From positions 1 to 64,000 of the forward strand of contig DASQWR010000032.1 of the NCBI GenBank assembly GCA_035640155.1: a stretch of 64,000 nt of DNA, read 5' to 3'. Each line of letters opens with the position of its first letter. Position 1 is the first letter of the stretch. This stretch comes from JALYQB01 sp035640155 (lineage in GTDB: Bacteria; Actinomycetota; Actinomycetes; Mycobacteriales; Pseudonocardiaceae). This document shows, piece by piece, positions 43,296 through 51,686 of this stretch. Both the position numbers and the translations under genes were made by a program. Below the pieces are notes generated by a model. That model did no database searches. It was not told the origin of the DNA and worked only from the letters and a program-made list of their open reading frames with translations.

Positions 43296-44114
43296 TCAGT
43301 GTGGCAACCACTGGCGTGCCCGTTCCAGTCTGCCGGAGACGCTGCCGTCGATCACCTCGTCGCCGACCCGGATCACCAGCCCACCGAGCAGGTCGGGATC
43401 GAGCTGGACCCGCAGCGAGATCGAGCGGCGATAGATCCGGCCCAGCGCGTCGAGCAGCCGCCGCTCCTGGGCCTCGCTCAGCGAGCCGGCGGCGGTGACG
43501 TAGGCGATGTAGCGCTCGCGGCGCGCCGCGGCGCGCTCCACGAGCTCGGTGACGAGCTCTGCGAAGTCCCGCAGCCGTGGCAAGCGGACGGCGTGCTCGA
43601 GCAGTTGCCGGGTCACCGGCTGGGCAGCGTCACCGAGCACCCGTCGCAGCAGCTCCAGCCGCCCCTCGACCGGCCCGGTCTCGTCGCCGAGCAAGGTCGC
43701 CAGCTTCGGCTCGGTGTCAAGCACCCGGCCGAACCGGAAGAGCTCGTCCTCGACCTCCTCGAGGCTGCCGTCCTGCTCGGCGATGCCGAAGATCGCCTGC
43801 CGGCCGAGCTCCTCCACCGCATCGACCATGTCGACGGGCCGGGACCAGCGGGAGGTCGCCACACCGATGACCGTCTCCAGTGCCTGCTCCCCGATCTGGT
43901 CTGCGAGCAGGGACTGCACCAGGTTCCGTCGCGACGACTCCGGCGCTGCCTGGTCGGCCAGGATGCGCCGCAGGTCCCGCTCGCGGTGCAGCAGCTGTGC
44001 CACGGCGAAGAGCTCCTCGCCCAGCCGGGTTAGCTCGTCCGGCCCCGCGCCGTCGGTGACGCCGTCCAGCCGTTCCCGCGCGGTAGCCAGGGAGGACCTG
44101 CTTGCAGCCTGCAT
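43296..44114 (-). CDS. atpH: ATP synthase delta subunit
   Basis: This 272-residue peripheral-stalk subunit is longer than the about 178 of E. coli and lacks the b-like N-terminal part that mycobacteria fuse to delta. The N-terminal helical bundle covers about 1-200, and the conserved C-terminal end YVTAAGSLSEAQERRLLDALGRIYRRSISLRVQLDPDLLGGLVIRVGDEVIDGSV is typical. The ATG overlaps the atpF stop by one base. So this organism has separate b and delta, a useful difference from mycobacteria. Confidence 0.93.
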   Translation of the reverse strand: MQAASRSSLATARERLDGVTDGAGPDELTRLGEELFAVAQLLHRERDLRRILADQAAPESSRRNLVQSLLADQIGEQALETVIGVATSRWSRPVDMVDAVEELGRQAIFGIAEQDGSLEEVEDELFRFGRVLDTEPKLATLLGDETGPVEGRLELLRRVLGDAAQPVTRQLLEHAVRLPRLRDFAELVTELVERAAARRERYIAYVTAAGSLSEAQERRLLDALGRIYRRSISLRVQLDPDLLGGLVIRVGDEVIDGSVSGRLERARQWLPH

Positions 44115-44761
44115 CAGCGGTTCTCCCCTGCCGCCGCGGCGGGCGCCCCGCCGCCGGTGTCGGTGCTCGCCTCACGGTCGCTGTCCTTGGACGCCTCGCC
44201 GTCGGTGTCCGTAGACGCCCCATTGGGTGCCATTGCCTCCAGCTCGTCCAGAAAGCGGTCGACGGTCCCCGAGCGGCGCGCGTCGTCGGCCATCGACTCG
44301 CCCACCAGTCGCCCGGCCAGGGTCACCGCCAGCTCGCCGACTTCGGAACGCAGCTCCCGGACCACCTGCTCGCGTTGGGTCCTGAGCTGCTCCTCACCGC
44401 GCTGCCGGATCCGGGCGACCTCCTGGTTGGCCTGCTCGTGCATGTCCTCCTTGACGCGCTGGGCGTCGGCGCGGGCGCCTTCCCGGATCTTCGCCGCCTC
44501 GGTGCGGGCCTCGGCGAGCGCGTCCTGGTACCTGTTCTCCGCCTCCGCCAGCCGCTCCGCGGCCCGCTCGCTCTCCTCGATCTGCTTGCGCACCATGTCC
44601 TGGCGCTCGTTCATGGCCCGCTTGACCGGGGGCACCACGTAACGCCAGATCACCCCCAGGATGATCAGGAAGATCGCCAGCTCGATGAAGAACGTCGCGT
44701 TCGGGATCAGGAAGTTGCTGCCACCGCCGCCGCCCTCGGCGGCGAGGATGTCGGGAGCCAT
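44114..44761 (-). CDS. atpF: ATP synthase b subunit with Ser/Asp/Thr tail
   Basis: This 215-residue stator subunit has one N-terminal membrane helix (TFFIELAIFLIILGVIWRYVVPPV) and a long Arg/Glu/Ala coiled coil to about residue 170. The last about 40 residues (NGASTDTDGEASKDSDREASTDTGGG and on) are an unusual low-complexity acidic tail with the unit EAS(T/K)D, recalling the beta-subunit tail. The Gly run near the N terminus (AAEGGGGGSN) precedes the helix. The ATG lies 15 bp after the atpE stop. Confidence 0.93.
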   Translation of the reverse strand: MAPDILAAEGGGGGSNFLIPNATFFIELAIFLIILGVIWRYVVPPVKRAMNERQDMVRKQIEESERAAERLAEAENRYQDALAEARTEAAKIREGARADAQRVKEDMHEQANQEVARIRQRGEEQLRTQREQVVRELRSEVGELAVTLAGRLVGESMADDARRSGTVDRFLDELEAMAPNGASTDTDGEASKDSDREASTDTGGGAPAAAAGENR

Positions 44762-44776
44762 CTCCGGTACCCGCCG

Positions 44777-45070
44777 TCACATTCCGGGAGTGGCGAACAC
44801 GAACAGCGCCATGAAGGCGAGGTTGATGAAGTACGCCGCCTCGACCAGACCCACGGTGATCAGGAAGATCGTGAACAGCCGGCCGTAGGCCTCGGGCTGC
44901 CGCGCCGTTCCGGCGATGAGCTGACCGCCGACATAACCGTCGCCGATCCCGACACCGATGGCGCCGCCGGCCAGTGCCAGACCACCACCGATGAACGCAC
45001 CCGCCACGATGACGTTGCCCATGACACCGCCACCACCGCCCTGCGCGAGAACAATCTCTGCGAGGCCCAT
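44777..45070 (-). CDS. atpE: ATP synthase c subunit
   Basis: This 97-residue rotor-ring protein has two membrane helices joined by a polar loop (RQPEAYGRL). The proton-carrying carboxylate is Glu77 in LVEAAYFINLAFMALFVF, a segment nearly the same as in mycobacteria, where it binds bedaquiline. The N terminus has about 15 extra residues with a Gly run (QGGGGGVMG). The ATG has AAGGAG upstream, the best ribosome site of the operon, which fits the high copy number needed. Confidence 0.96.
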   Translation of the reverse strand: MGLAEIVLAQGGGGGVMGNVIVAGAFIGGGLALAGGAIGVGIGDGYVGGQLIAGTARQPEAYGRLFTIFLITVGLVEAAYFINLAFMALFVFATPGM

Positions 45071-45165
45071 GTCTCTCCTTTGGTCTGTAGGAACTCGTGG
45101 AACAATCCGGGTCCAGGCTCGAAGCCAGCATCAGCGCCCCGGCCGCTCAGGCAATGGAGGGAGCC

Positions 45166-45894
45166 TCAGTGCGCCCCTTCCTCTTCCGGACTGACACCGG
45201 AGAAGTAGACGATCGTCAGCACCGCGAAGATGATCGCCTGGATCAGCCCGATCGCAAGCTCGAAAAGCTTCCACAGCGACGTCGGGAGCCAGTAGGCGAA
45301 CCCGGGCAACAACGCGATGATACTCACCATCACGGTACCGGCGAAGATGTTCCCGAAAAGCCGCAGCGAGAGGCTGAACGGCCGGATGATCTCCTGCAGG
45401 ATCTCGATCGGCGCCATCACGGGAATCGGCCCGAGGAAGTGGCGGAAGTAGCCCGTCCCCCGCTTCGCGAAGCCGGTGATGTGGATCAGGATGATGACGA
45501 AGAAGGCCAGCGCGAAGGTCAGGTTCACGTCCGCAGTGGGCGGCTTGAGATACTCCTCGAACGCGTGCGGGATGAGCGACATCCAGTTCGAGATCAGAAT
45601 GAAGAAGAACAGTGCGAGCGCGAGCGGTACGACGAATGGGGCGGTGCGGATCCCCACATTCTCCTCGACCTGTCGCTCGATCTGGTCGGTGACCGTCTCG
45701 AACATCAGCTGCACGCCGGTCGGCACGCCCGCGGTGGTCTTCGCTCGCAGGTAGAGGCTGAACCCGAGGACGATCGCTGCCGCGACCAACGTCGAGATCA
45801 CGGTGTCGACGTTGAAGGTCAACCCGAAGAGGGTCGCCTCCGGGTGGACGCCGACCTCGATTCCGCCTTCGGCCGCCAGCACCGTCTCGGTCAT
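45166..45894 (-). CDS. atpB: ATP synthase a subunit
   Basis: This 242-residue Fo stator channel protein has five to six helices. The essential Arg sits in RPFSLSLRLFGNIFAGTVM, and the C-terminal ELAIGLIQAIIFAVLTIVYFSG closes the channel. The N-terminal part with VHPEATLFGLTFNVDTV is outward-facing. The ATG overlaps the stop of the AtpI-like gene by 4 bp (ATGA). A 95-bp gap separates it from atpE. Confidence 0.95.
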   Translation of the reverse strand: MTETVLAAEGGIEVGVHPEATLFGLTFNVDTVISTLVAAAIVLGFSLYLRAKTTAGVPTGVQLMFETVTDQIERQVEENVGIRTAPFVVPLALALFFFILISNWMSLIPHAFEEYLKPPTADVNLTFALAFFVIILIHITGFAKRGTGYFRHFLGPIPVMAPIEILQEIIRPFSLSLRLFGNIFAGTVMVSIIALLPGFAYWLPTSLWKLFELAIGLIQAIIFAVLTIVYFSGVSPEEEGAH

Positions 45895-46304
45895 GCCTGT
45901 ACTCCCGTCCGGCGCAGTTCCCTGACCATGGGCACCAGGGTGGTGGTGATCACGACGAACTGGAAGGCAATCAGCCCCAGGAACACGCCGAGCCCGTCCG
46001 GCCGTGCCAGCCAGGCGATCGCGAGGGCGAGGACGGTGACCAGGGCGATCCGCCCGAACACACCGCCTGCCGACCTGCGCGTCTGGTGCGCGCTCCCGCC
46101 ACCGGCGAACCGCGCGGCGGAGCGGTGCAGGAGGACGATGTTGAGCAGTCCGAGGGCGAGCCCGAGACAGCCGAAGAGCGCCACCGTGAGCTGGCCGAAC
46201 GGAGCCGCCACGGCGACTCCGGCGACTCCGATGCCGAGGGCGATCAGTGCGAGCCGGCGCACACTGGCACCCGCGAAGCCCGCCGGAGTGAGCCCCGAGA
46301 TCAC
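45891..46304 (-). CDS. atpI: AtpI-like membrane protein
   Basis: This 137-residue protein with four membrane helices sits directly before atpB. It is ATP synthase protein I-like, as Rv1303. AtpI-type proteins assist c-ring assembly or Mg2+ supply. LGIGVAGVAVAAPFGQLTVALFGCLGLALGLLNIVLLHRSAARFAGGG is the first half; a cytoplasmic loop rich in Gly/Ser/Arg parts it from the second pair. The GTG start is 34 bp after the AtpZ-like gene. The sequence is weakly conserved, so the call rests mainly on position and topology. Confidence 0.8.
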   Translation of the reverse strand: MISGLTPAGFAGASVRRLALIALGIGVAGVAVAAPFGQLTVALFGCLGLALGLLNIVLLHRSAARFAGGGSAHQTRRSAGGVFGRIALVTVLALAIAWLARPDGLGVFLGLIAFQFVVITTTLVPMVRELRRTGVQA

Positions 46305-46338
46305 GGTCGACCTTTCAGCGTCATCATGGTTGCAACAA

Positions 46339-46554
46339 CTACTCCTTCAGGTACTTCTTCAGCGTGACGTAGATGTACAGGCCGGTCGCGACGATGCCGA
46401 GAGCCAGTCCGATCAGCGTGAACAGCGGCAGGGTGTCCAGGGCCGCATCGGCCAGCCATCCGAGAGCCAGGCCCGCAACCAAACACGCCGCGGTGCTCAC
46501 GCCGAAGGTGAGCAGGTCGGACAGATTCGGGCCATCGCGCTTGCTCACGGGCAC
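46339..46554 (-). CDS. atpZ: AtpZ/AtpI-family small membrane protein
   Basis: This 71-residue protein has two membrane helices (LLTFGVSTAACLVAGLALGWLADAAL and LFTLIGLALGIVATGLYIYVTL), ending KKYLKE. The fold and place match the AtpZ group (ATPase_gene1 family) at the head of atp operons, thought to help with cation supply or c-ring assembly. Two GTG starts are possible, 46554 and 46548; TAGGGT ends 3 or 9 nt before them. It is the first gene of the operon. The 198-nt gap up to wecA contains no other gene. Confidence 0.82.
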   Translation of the reverse strand: MPVSKRDGPNLSDLLTFGVSTAACLVAGLALGWLADAALDTLPLFTLIGLALGIVATGLYIYVTLKKYLKE

Positions 46555-46557
46555 CTC

Positions 46558-46563
46558 ACCCTA
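46558..46563 (-). promoter_or_regulatory. Candidate -10 box for the atp operon
   Basis: TAGGGT on the minus strand lies 9 nt before the GTG at 46548. A transcript from here would begin at or within a codon or two of the start. The region upstream (46564-46752) has no clear -35 or hairpin. Confidence 0.3.
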
Positions 46564-46752
46564 GGTACTGTGCGACGCGCGACGGGCGGCCATCGCTCAA
46601 AGGCACTCCTCGCAGTCCAAGGGCGTCGTTCATGTCCGAGGGGACCTCAGGGATCACGATTCGGTGCCGGTGGGCCGACATCCCAGGTGGGCGGGACGAA
46701 CCAGACGCTATCACAGGGGTTGGATCAAACGGCGCGAGCCGGTTGTCGCAAC

Positions 46753-47901
46753 TCAGTGGGCGTGTAGGCGCGGTACCACCGAGCCGAGCAGCGCGACAAG
46801 CAGTCCGAGACCCACCCCCCACACCACGACGAACATGTCGAACACGGTCAACGCCACCGCACCAAAGGCCAGCAGCGCGGCCCACAGGTAGATCAGCAAC
46901 ACCGCGCGGCGGTGCGAGTGGCCGACCTCCAGCAACCGATGATGCAGGTGCATCTTGTCCGCCGCGAACGGGCTGCGCCCCGCGGTGGTGCGGCGGACCA
47001 CCGCGAGCACCAGATCCAGCAGCGGCACGAACAGCACTGCGGCCACCACCAGCAGCGGGGAGAACAGGGCCAGCGCGTCGGTGGCGCCGTAACTGCTGGG
47101 GTCGACGCGCCCCGACGCGCTGGTGGTCGCGCCGGCGAGCATCAGCCCGATCAGCATGGCCCCGGAGTCGCCCATGAAGATCCGAGCCGGCTGGAAGTTG
47201 TGCGGCAGGAAGCCGAGGCACGCGCCCGCGATCAGCGCCGCGATGAGCGTTGGCGGATAGGCGGAGACGCTGCCGCCGGACTCGGCGAGCAGGTGCAGGG
47301 CAAAGGCCCCGGTCGCGACCGCCGCGATGAGACCGATGCCGGCCGCCAGCCCGTCGAGCCCGTCGACGAAGTTCATCGCATTCACCAGCGCCACCGCGAG
47401 CGCGACGGTGAGCAGCACCGCCTGGTCCTGGCCGAGGATCACCACCGAGCCGGTGGCGTCAGCACCTCCGTTCCACGGCACCCAGAACAGGAACCACTGC
47501 ACACCGAAGAGCACCAGGATCCCGGCCGCGGTGACCTGCCCCGCCAGCTTGGTCAGCGAGTCGAGCTCGAACCGGTCGTCCAGCACGCCGACCACGACAA
47601 TCACCCCACCCGCGACCAGCACCGCGACGACGTCGAAGGAGAACTCGAACGACCGGCGCAGCACGGGGAGCTGGTGGGCCAGCAGCACGCCGCCGAGGAT
47701 CCCGCCGTACATGGCAAGCCCACCGAGCCGCGGGATCGGCGTGAGGTGCACGTCGCGATCCCGGGGCATGGCCACCGCGCCGGAGCGGATCGCCAGCAGC
47801 CGCACCAGCCCGGTGAGCAGGAACGTCAGGACCGCTGCGGTGAGGCCGACCAGCAGGTACTCCCGCAGCGGAAGACCGGCGGGAGCGGCGGTGGGTCCCA
47901 C
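46753..47901 (-). CDS. wecA: WecA-type polyprenyl-phosphate GlcNAc-1-phosphate transferase
   Basis: This 382-residue membrane enzyme has about eleven helices. It starts cell-wall linker or glycan synthesis by moving GlcNAc-1-P to decaprenyl phosphate. MraY/WecA family motifs are HLTPIPRLGGLAMYGG, GVLDDRFELDSLTKLAGQ (Asp-Asp), VNAMNFVDGLDGLAAG, FMGDSGAMLIG and KMHLHHRLLEVGHS. The position before atp equals M. tuberculosis wecA (Rv1302), which starts the arabinogalactan linker. The GTG start lies 6 nt after a TAGGGT box. The tsaC gene is upstream in the same direction. Confidence 0.93.
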   Translation of the reverse strand: MGPTAAPAGLPLREYLLVGLTAAVLTFLLTGLVRLLAIRSGAVAMPRDRDVHLTPIPRLGGLAMYGGILGGVLLAHQLPVLRRSFEFSFDVVAVLVAGGVIVVVGVLDDRFELDSLTKLAGQVTAAGILVLFGVQWFLFWVPWNGGADATGSVVILGQDQAVLLTVALAVALVNAMNFVDGLDGLAAGIGLIAAVATGAFALHLLAESGGSVSAYPPTLIAALIAGACLGFLPHNFQPARIFMGDSGAMLIGLMLAGATTSASGRVDPSSYGATDALALFSPLLVVAAVLFVPLLDLVLAVVRRTTAGRSPFAADKMHLHHRLLEVGHSHRRAVLLIYLWAALLAFGAVALTVFDMFVVVWGVGLGLLVALLGSVVPRLHAH

Positions 47902-47907
47902 GGCGCC

Positions 47908-47913
47908 ACCCTA
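47908..47913 (-). promoter_or_regulatory. Candidate -10 box of wecA (leaderless)
   Basis: TAGGGT on the minus strand is 6 nt before the GTG at 47901. No ribosome site is present in the short gap. Confidence 0.42.
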
Positions 47914-47968
47914 GTGCTTGCCGTGAGTGGTCTCGGCGACCCGGCTCAGCTCAGCCGGAGTCCCCTGG

Positions 47969-48619
47969 TCAGGAGGCGATCGGCACCGCGACGCCGAGGA
48001 CCTCGCCGATCTCGGCGACGCTGATGGCTCCCTCCCGGAGCACCACCGGGTCATCCGCCGTGAGGTCGACGACGGTAGAGGGCACCGCGGCGCCCGCCGG
48101 GCCACCGTCCAGCAGCACCGGCACCCGCTCGCCGAGCTGGTCACGAGCCTGGGCCGCAGTGGTCGCCGGAGCCTGCCCGGACCGGTTCGCGCTGGAGACA
48201 GCCATCGGGCCGACATCGCGCAGCAGCTCCAGCGCGACGGGGTGCAGTGGCATCCGCAGCATCACCGTGCCGCGGGTGTCACCGAGGTCCCAGGCCAGCG
48301 ACGGCGCGTGCGGCAGCACGATCGAGAGGCCCCCCGGCCAGAACGCCTCGATCAACCGCCGGGCTTCGGGCGGCACACCGAGCACCAGGCCATCCACAGT
48401 GGACCACGAACCGACCAGGACGGGAACCGGCATGTCGCGGCCGCGGCCCTTGGCGTCGAGCAGTACCCGTACCGCTGCCGAGGAGAACGCGTCGCAGCCG
48501 AGGCCGTAGAGGGTGTCGGTGGGCAGCACGACCAGCTGCCCCGCCCGGACCGCGCCCGCCGCCGCCGCGAGTCCCGCCGCCCGGCTCTCCGGTACCGCGC
48601 AGTCGTAGACCGTGCTCAC
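47969..48619 (-). CDS. tsaC: Threonylcarbamoyl-AMP synthase (Sua5/YrdC family)
   Basis: This 216-residue enzyme makes threonylcarbamoyl-AMP from Thr, bicarbonate and ATP for the t6A modification of tRNAs that read ANN codons. The YrdC fold shows GQLVVLPTDTLYGLGCDAFS, KGRGRDMPVPVLV, FWPGGLSIVLP, VMLRMPLHPVAL and MAVSSANRSGQAP. There is no long Sua5 C-terminal domain. The position is that of Rv1301 before wecA. The GTG at 48619 has TACCCT 8 nt upstream; the open frame upstream overlaps the divergent lipase gene and is not needed. Confidence 0.93.
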   Translation of the reverse strand: MSTVYDCAVPESRAAGLAAAAGAVRAGQLVVLPTDTLYGLGCDAFSSAAVRVLLDAKGRGRDMPVPVLVGSWSTVDGLVLGVPPEARRLIEAFWPGGLSIVLPHAPSLAWDLGDTRGTVMLRMPLHPVALELLRDVGPMAVSSANRSGQAPATTAAQARDQLGERVPVLLDGGPAGAAVPSTVVDLTADDPVVLREGAISVAEIGEVLGVAVPIAS

Positions 48620-48627
48620 GAGACTGC

Positions 48628-48633
48628 AGGGTA
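48628..48633 (-). promoter_or_regulatory. Candidate -10 box of tsaC (leaderless)
   Basis: TACCCT on the minus strand is 8 nt before the GTG at 48619. The 130-nt gap to the divergent lipase gene also holds that gene's GAGGAG site. Confidence 0.38.
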
Positions 48634-48749
48634 CGGCGCGCGACGGGTGGTCGTATCGCGCCCCCGCCGGGTCCATGAAGGCAACCCGATCGGTCATTGA
48701 CAGGCCGTGACCGGGGTACCACGATCCGGCTAGACCACGAGGAGCCCCC

Positions 48750-49652
48750 ATGCCGCTGCCGCACCGCCGTTCGAAGATGATCGTCACCGCGGTGCTCACC
48801 GTGGTGACTCTCGCCCTGGTCGGCGCGCCCGCCGCCGCGCACGAGACGCCCGAGTACGACCACTACGTCGCGCTGGGCGACTCCTTCACCGCGGGACCGT
48901 TCATCCCGGTGCAGCGCCTCGATCCGCTGGGATGCTTCCGCTCCACCGGCAACTACCCGTCGATGCTGGCCGCCCGCCTCGGCGTCACGGAGTTCACCGA
49001 CGTCAGCTGCAGCGGAGCGGTGACCGAGAACATGACCGCATCGCAACCCGTCCTGCTCGGGGCCAACCCCCCGCAGTTCGACGCGCTGCGGCCGGATACC
49101 GACCTGGTGACGGTGGGAATTGTCGGCAACGACGTGGGCTTCACCGACATCGCGTACACCTGCGCGCAGGTCAGCTTCACCGATCCTGCGGGCGACCCGT
49201 GCCGCCGGCAGGTCACCGCGGACGGCGTGGACGAGTTCACCGAGCGGATCGACGAGGCGGCGCCGCAGCTGGCCGCGGTGCTGCAGAGCATTCGGGAGCG
49301 CTCGCCGGACGCGGCCGTGGTCCTGGTCGGCTATCTCCGGATCCTGCCGCCGGCAGACGGTTGCTTCCCGATCGTGCCGATCGCGCGCGGCGACGTCGCT
49401 TACATTGACGGCATCCAGCAGCAGCTCACCGAGATGATGGCCGAGCAGGCGGAGGACAACGGCGCGCTGTTCGTCGACTCCTACGCCAACTCCCTCGGCC
49501 GGGACACCTGCCAGGGGCCGTTCACCAGGTGGGTGGAAGGCGTCTTCCCGACCCAGCCGGCGTTTCCGGTGCACCCCAACGGGAGCGGGATGCGGGCCGT
49601 CTCCGACCTGACGCTGACCACGCTCGAGGCCGGGATGCCGGCCGTCTCCTGA
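48750..49652 (+). CDS. Secreted SGNH/GDSL lipase-esterase
   Basis: This 300-residue exported hydrolase has a signal peptide (SKMIVTAVLTVVTLALVGAPAAAHE). SGNH blocks are present: GDSFTAGP with Ser45 as nucleophile, a Gly in block II (DVSCSGAVTENM), GND (126-128) with the oxyanion Asn, and the catalytic His275 in FPVHPNGSGMRAVSD. Several Cys pairs (62/87, 138/151, 205/254) probably form disulfides, as in the Streptomyces secreted lipases. The ATG has GAGGAG about 6 nt upstream. It is inserted on the opposite strand within the otherwise conserved prmC-tsaC block. The lipid or ester substrate is unknown. Confidence 0.9.
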   Translation: MPLPHRRSKMIVTAVLTVVTLALVGAPAAAHETPEYDHYVALGDSFTAGPFIPVQRLDPLGCFRSTGNYPSMLAARLGVTEFTDVSCSGAVTENMTASQPVLLGANPPQFDALRPDTDLVTVGIVGNDVGFTDIAYTCAQVSFTDPAGDPCRRQVTADGVDEFTERIDEAAPQLAAVLQSIRERSPDAAVVLVGYLRILPPADGCFPIVPIARGDVAYIDGIQQQLTEMMAEQAEDNGALFVDSYANSLGRDTCQGPFTRWVEGVFPTQPAFPVHPNGSGMRAVSDLTLTTLEAGMPAVS

Positions 49653-49662
49653 CTCCGGCCGG

Positions 49663-50535
49663 TCAGCTGGCTGTCCGGCGCAGCGCGGTGGCGAACCGCG
49701 GGCGGCCGGCCAGGTCGGCGTGCTCCGTGACGGCGGTGAGCACCCGGCGGGCGGCGAGCAGGACCGGGACTGCCTCGCCGTGGCTGTCGTCGTGCTCGAT
49801 CGCGATGCCACCGCCCGCACCCAGCAGGCGGGCTCCGGCGCGCACCACATCGGGGATGACACTGAGCCCGTCCGGCCCGGCGAACACCGCCACCGGAGGG
49901 TCGTGGCGAGCCACCTCGGGCGCGACCTCGGCGCCGGAGGGCACGTAGGGCGGGTTGCACAGCACCAGATGAGCCATCCCGTCGAGCTGGGCGAGCAGGG
50001 CCGGATCGCCGACGTTCCCGCAGTGCAGCCGCACCGCGGTGTCTCCGGCCCCGGCGCGGGTGTCGGCGTTGCGGCGCGCCCAGCTCAACGCCACCGGGTC
50101 GGCCTCCACCGCGTGCACCTCGGCGTCGGGCCGGGCATGCGCGACGGCGAGCGCGAGGGCGCCGGAACCAGTGCACAGGTCGACCACCAGCGGCGCCGCG
50201 ACGCCGCGGAGCAATGTCAACCCCCAGTCAAGCAGCAGCTCCGTCTCGGGGCGGGGCACGAAGACCCCAGGCCCGACAGCCACCTCGACCCCGCCCATCG
50301 TCGCCCGACCGGTGATGTGCTGCAGCGGCACCCGGCGGGCGCGTTCGGTGACGAGCTTGCGCAGCGACTCGATCGCGGGCGGATCCACCAGCGGGACCAT
50401 CGGCAGCCGGCTCCGCCGCTCCCCCAGCACGAACGCGGCGAGCTCCTCGGCGTCGACCCGGGGGGACGCCACCCCGGCCCTGGAGAGGATCCGTTCCGCC
50501 TCCAGCACGGCCAGCCGCAGCGGTTGCCGCCTCAT
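49663..50535 (-). CDS. prmC: Release-factor glutamine methyltransferase PrmC
   Basis: PrmC (HemK), 290 residues, methylates the Gln of the GGQ motif in RF1 and RF2, both of which are encoded in this window. The N-terminal helical substrate domain (LEAERILSRAGVASPRVDAEELAAFVLG) is followed by the SAM motif LVVDLCTGSGALALAVAHA and the catalytic LVLCNPPYVPSGAE. FVPRPETELLLDW is the family signature. The ATG at 50535 fits family length; a GTG at 50550 would overlap the prfA stop by 4 bp and add five residues. It is probably cotranscribed with prfA. Confidence 0.94.
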   Translation of the reverse strand: MRRQPLRLAVLEAERILSRAGVASPRVDAEELAAFVLGERRSRLPMVPLVDPPAIESLRKLVTERARRVPLQHITGRATMGGVEVAVGPGVFVPRPETELLLDWGLTLLRGVAAPLVVDLCTGSGALALAVAHARPDAEVHAVEADPVALSWARRNADTRAGAGDTAVRLHCGNVGDPALLAQLDGMAHLVLCNPPYVPSGAEVAPEVARHDPPVAVFAGPDGLSVIPDVVRAGARLLGAGGGIAIEHDDSHGEAVPVLLAARRVLTAVTEHADLAGRPRFATALRRTAS

Positions 50536-50546
50536 CCCGGCGGCGT

Positions 50547-51614
50547 TCACGTGGGCCGCAGGCGCAGCTCGCGGTCCGCCGCGACCAGCGCGTCCAGCAC
50601 CGCGTCCAGGTCGCCGTCGAGCACCGCGTCGAGGTTGTGTGCCTTGTAGTTCACCCGGTGGTCGGAGATCCGGTTCTCCGGGAAGTTGTAGGTGCGCACC
50701 CGTTCGGAGCGGTCCACCGTGCGCACCTGCGAGCGGCGCATGTTCGAGGCCTGCTGCATCGCCTGCTCCTCCGCCAGCGCCTGCAGCCGGGCGCGCAGCA
50801 CCGCCAGGGCGCGGATCCGGTTCTGGATCTGCGACTTCTCGTTCTGGCAGGACACCACGACGCCGGTGGGCAGGTGAGTGATCCGGACCGCGGAGTCGGT
50901 GGTGTTCACGCTCTGCCCGCCCGGACCCGAGGAGCGGTAGACGTCGACCCGCAGGTCCTTCTCGTCGATCCCGATCTCGACCTCGTCCGGCTCGGGGTAG
51001 ACGAGCACTCCGGCGGCGGAAGTGTGGATGCGCCCGGCCGACTCGGTCACCGGGACCCGCTGCACGCGGTGCACCCCGCCCTCGAACTTCAGCCGTTCCC
51101 ACACCGCCTCGCCCCGCACCGAGACGGTGACGTCCTTGTAGCCCCCCAGGTCGGCCTCGGTGGCGTCGAGCACCTCCGCCCGCCAGCCGTGGCGCTCGGC
51201 GTAGCGCAGGTACATCCGCAGCAGGTCCCCGGCGAACAGGGCCGACTCGGCGCCACCCTCTCCTGACTTGATCTCCAGGACGACGTCCGCATCGTCGTCG
51301 GCGTCACGGGGCAGCATCAGTTCGGCGAGCTGGCCCTCGAGCTCGCTGACGCGCGCGGACATCGTCTCGGCCTCGGCGGCCAGCCCCGGGTCGTCGGCGG
51401 CGAGCTCACGGGCGACAGCGAGGTCCGCGTGCACGGACTCCAGCTCGCGGGCCACCCGTACCACCCGGCTCAGCTCGCCGTACCGGCGCCCGACCTTGCG
51501 AGCGGCACCGGAGTCCGAGTGCAACTGCGGGTCGGCGAGCCGGGACTCCAGCTCGGCGTGCTCGGCGAGCAGTGCGTGCACCGCCGCGGTGTCCACCGCT
51601 GTCCCCGTTTCCAC
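50547..51614 (-). CDS. prfA: Peptide chain release factor 1
   Basis: RF1, 355 residues, ends translation at UAA and UAG. The codon-recognition site is in RVPVTESAGRIHTSAAGVLVYPE (PxT-type tripeptide, not the SPF of RF2). The catalytic loop is SSGPGGQSVNTTDSAVRITH, with the Gln modified by PrmC. VVSCQNEKSQIQNRIRALAVLRARL is also standard. The ATG lies 72 bp after the rpmE stop. The order rpmE-prfA-prmC is the same as in mycobacteria. Confidence 0.96.
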   Translation of the reverse strand: METGTAVDTAAVHALLAEHAELESRLADPQLHSDSGAARKVGRRYGELSRVVRVARELESVHADLAVARELAADDPGLAAEAETMSARVSELEGQLAELMLPRDADDDADVVLEIKSGEGGAESALFAGDLLRMYLRYAERHGWRAEVLDATEADLGGYKDVTVSVRGEAVWERLKFEGGVHRVQRVPVTESAGRIHTSAAGVLVYPEPDEVEIGIDEKDLRVDVYRSSGPGGQSVNTTDSAVRITHLPTGVVVSCQNEKSQIQNRIRALAVLRARLQALAEEQAMQQASNMRRSQVRTVDRSERVRTYNFPENRISDHRVNYKAHNLDAVLDGDLDAVLDALVAADRELRLRPT

Positions 51615-51686
51615 TCATGACAGGCGCGCCCACCCCCCATCGGGACGGGCGCGCCGCGGAGGTTTCGTCGTGCTTGCTGCCGGCGG

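Noticed and set aside
41482..43434. 650-codon plus-strand frame antisense to atpA
   Set aside because: Open only because of high G/C at third positions of atpA; composition is His/Arg/Gly-rich without any domain.
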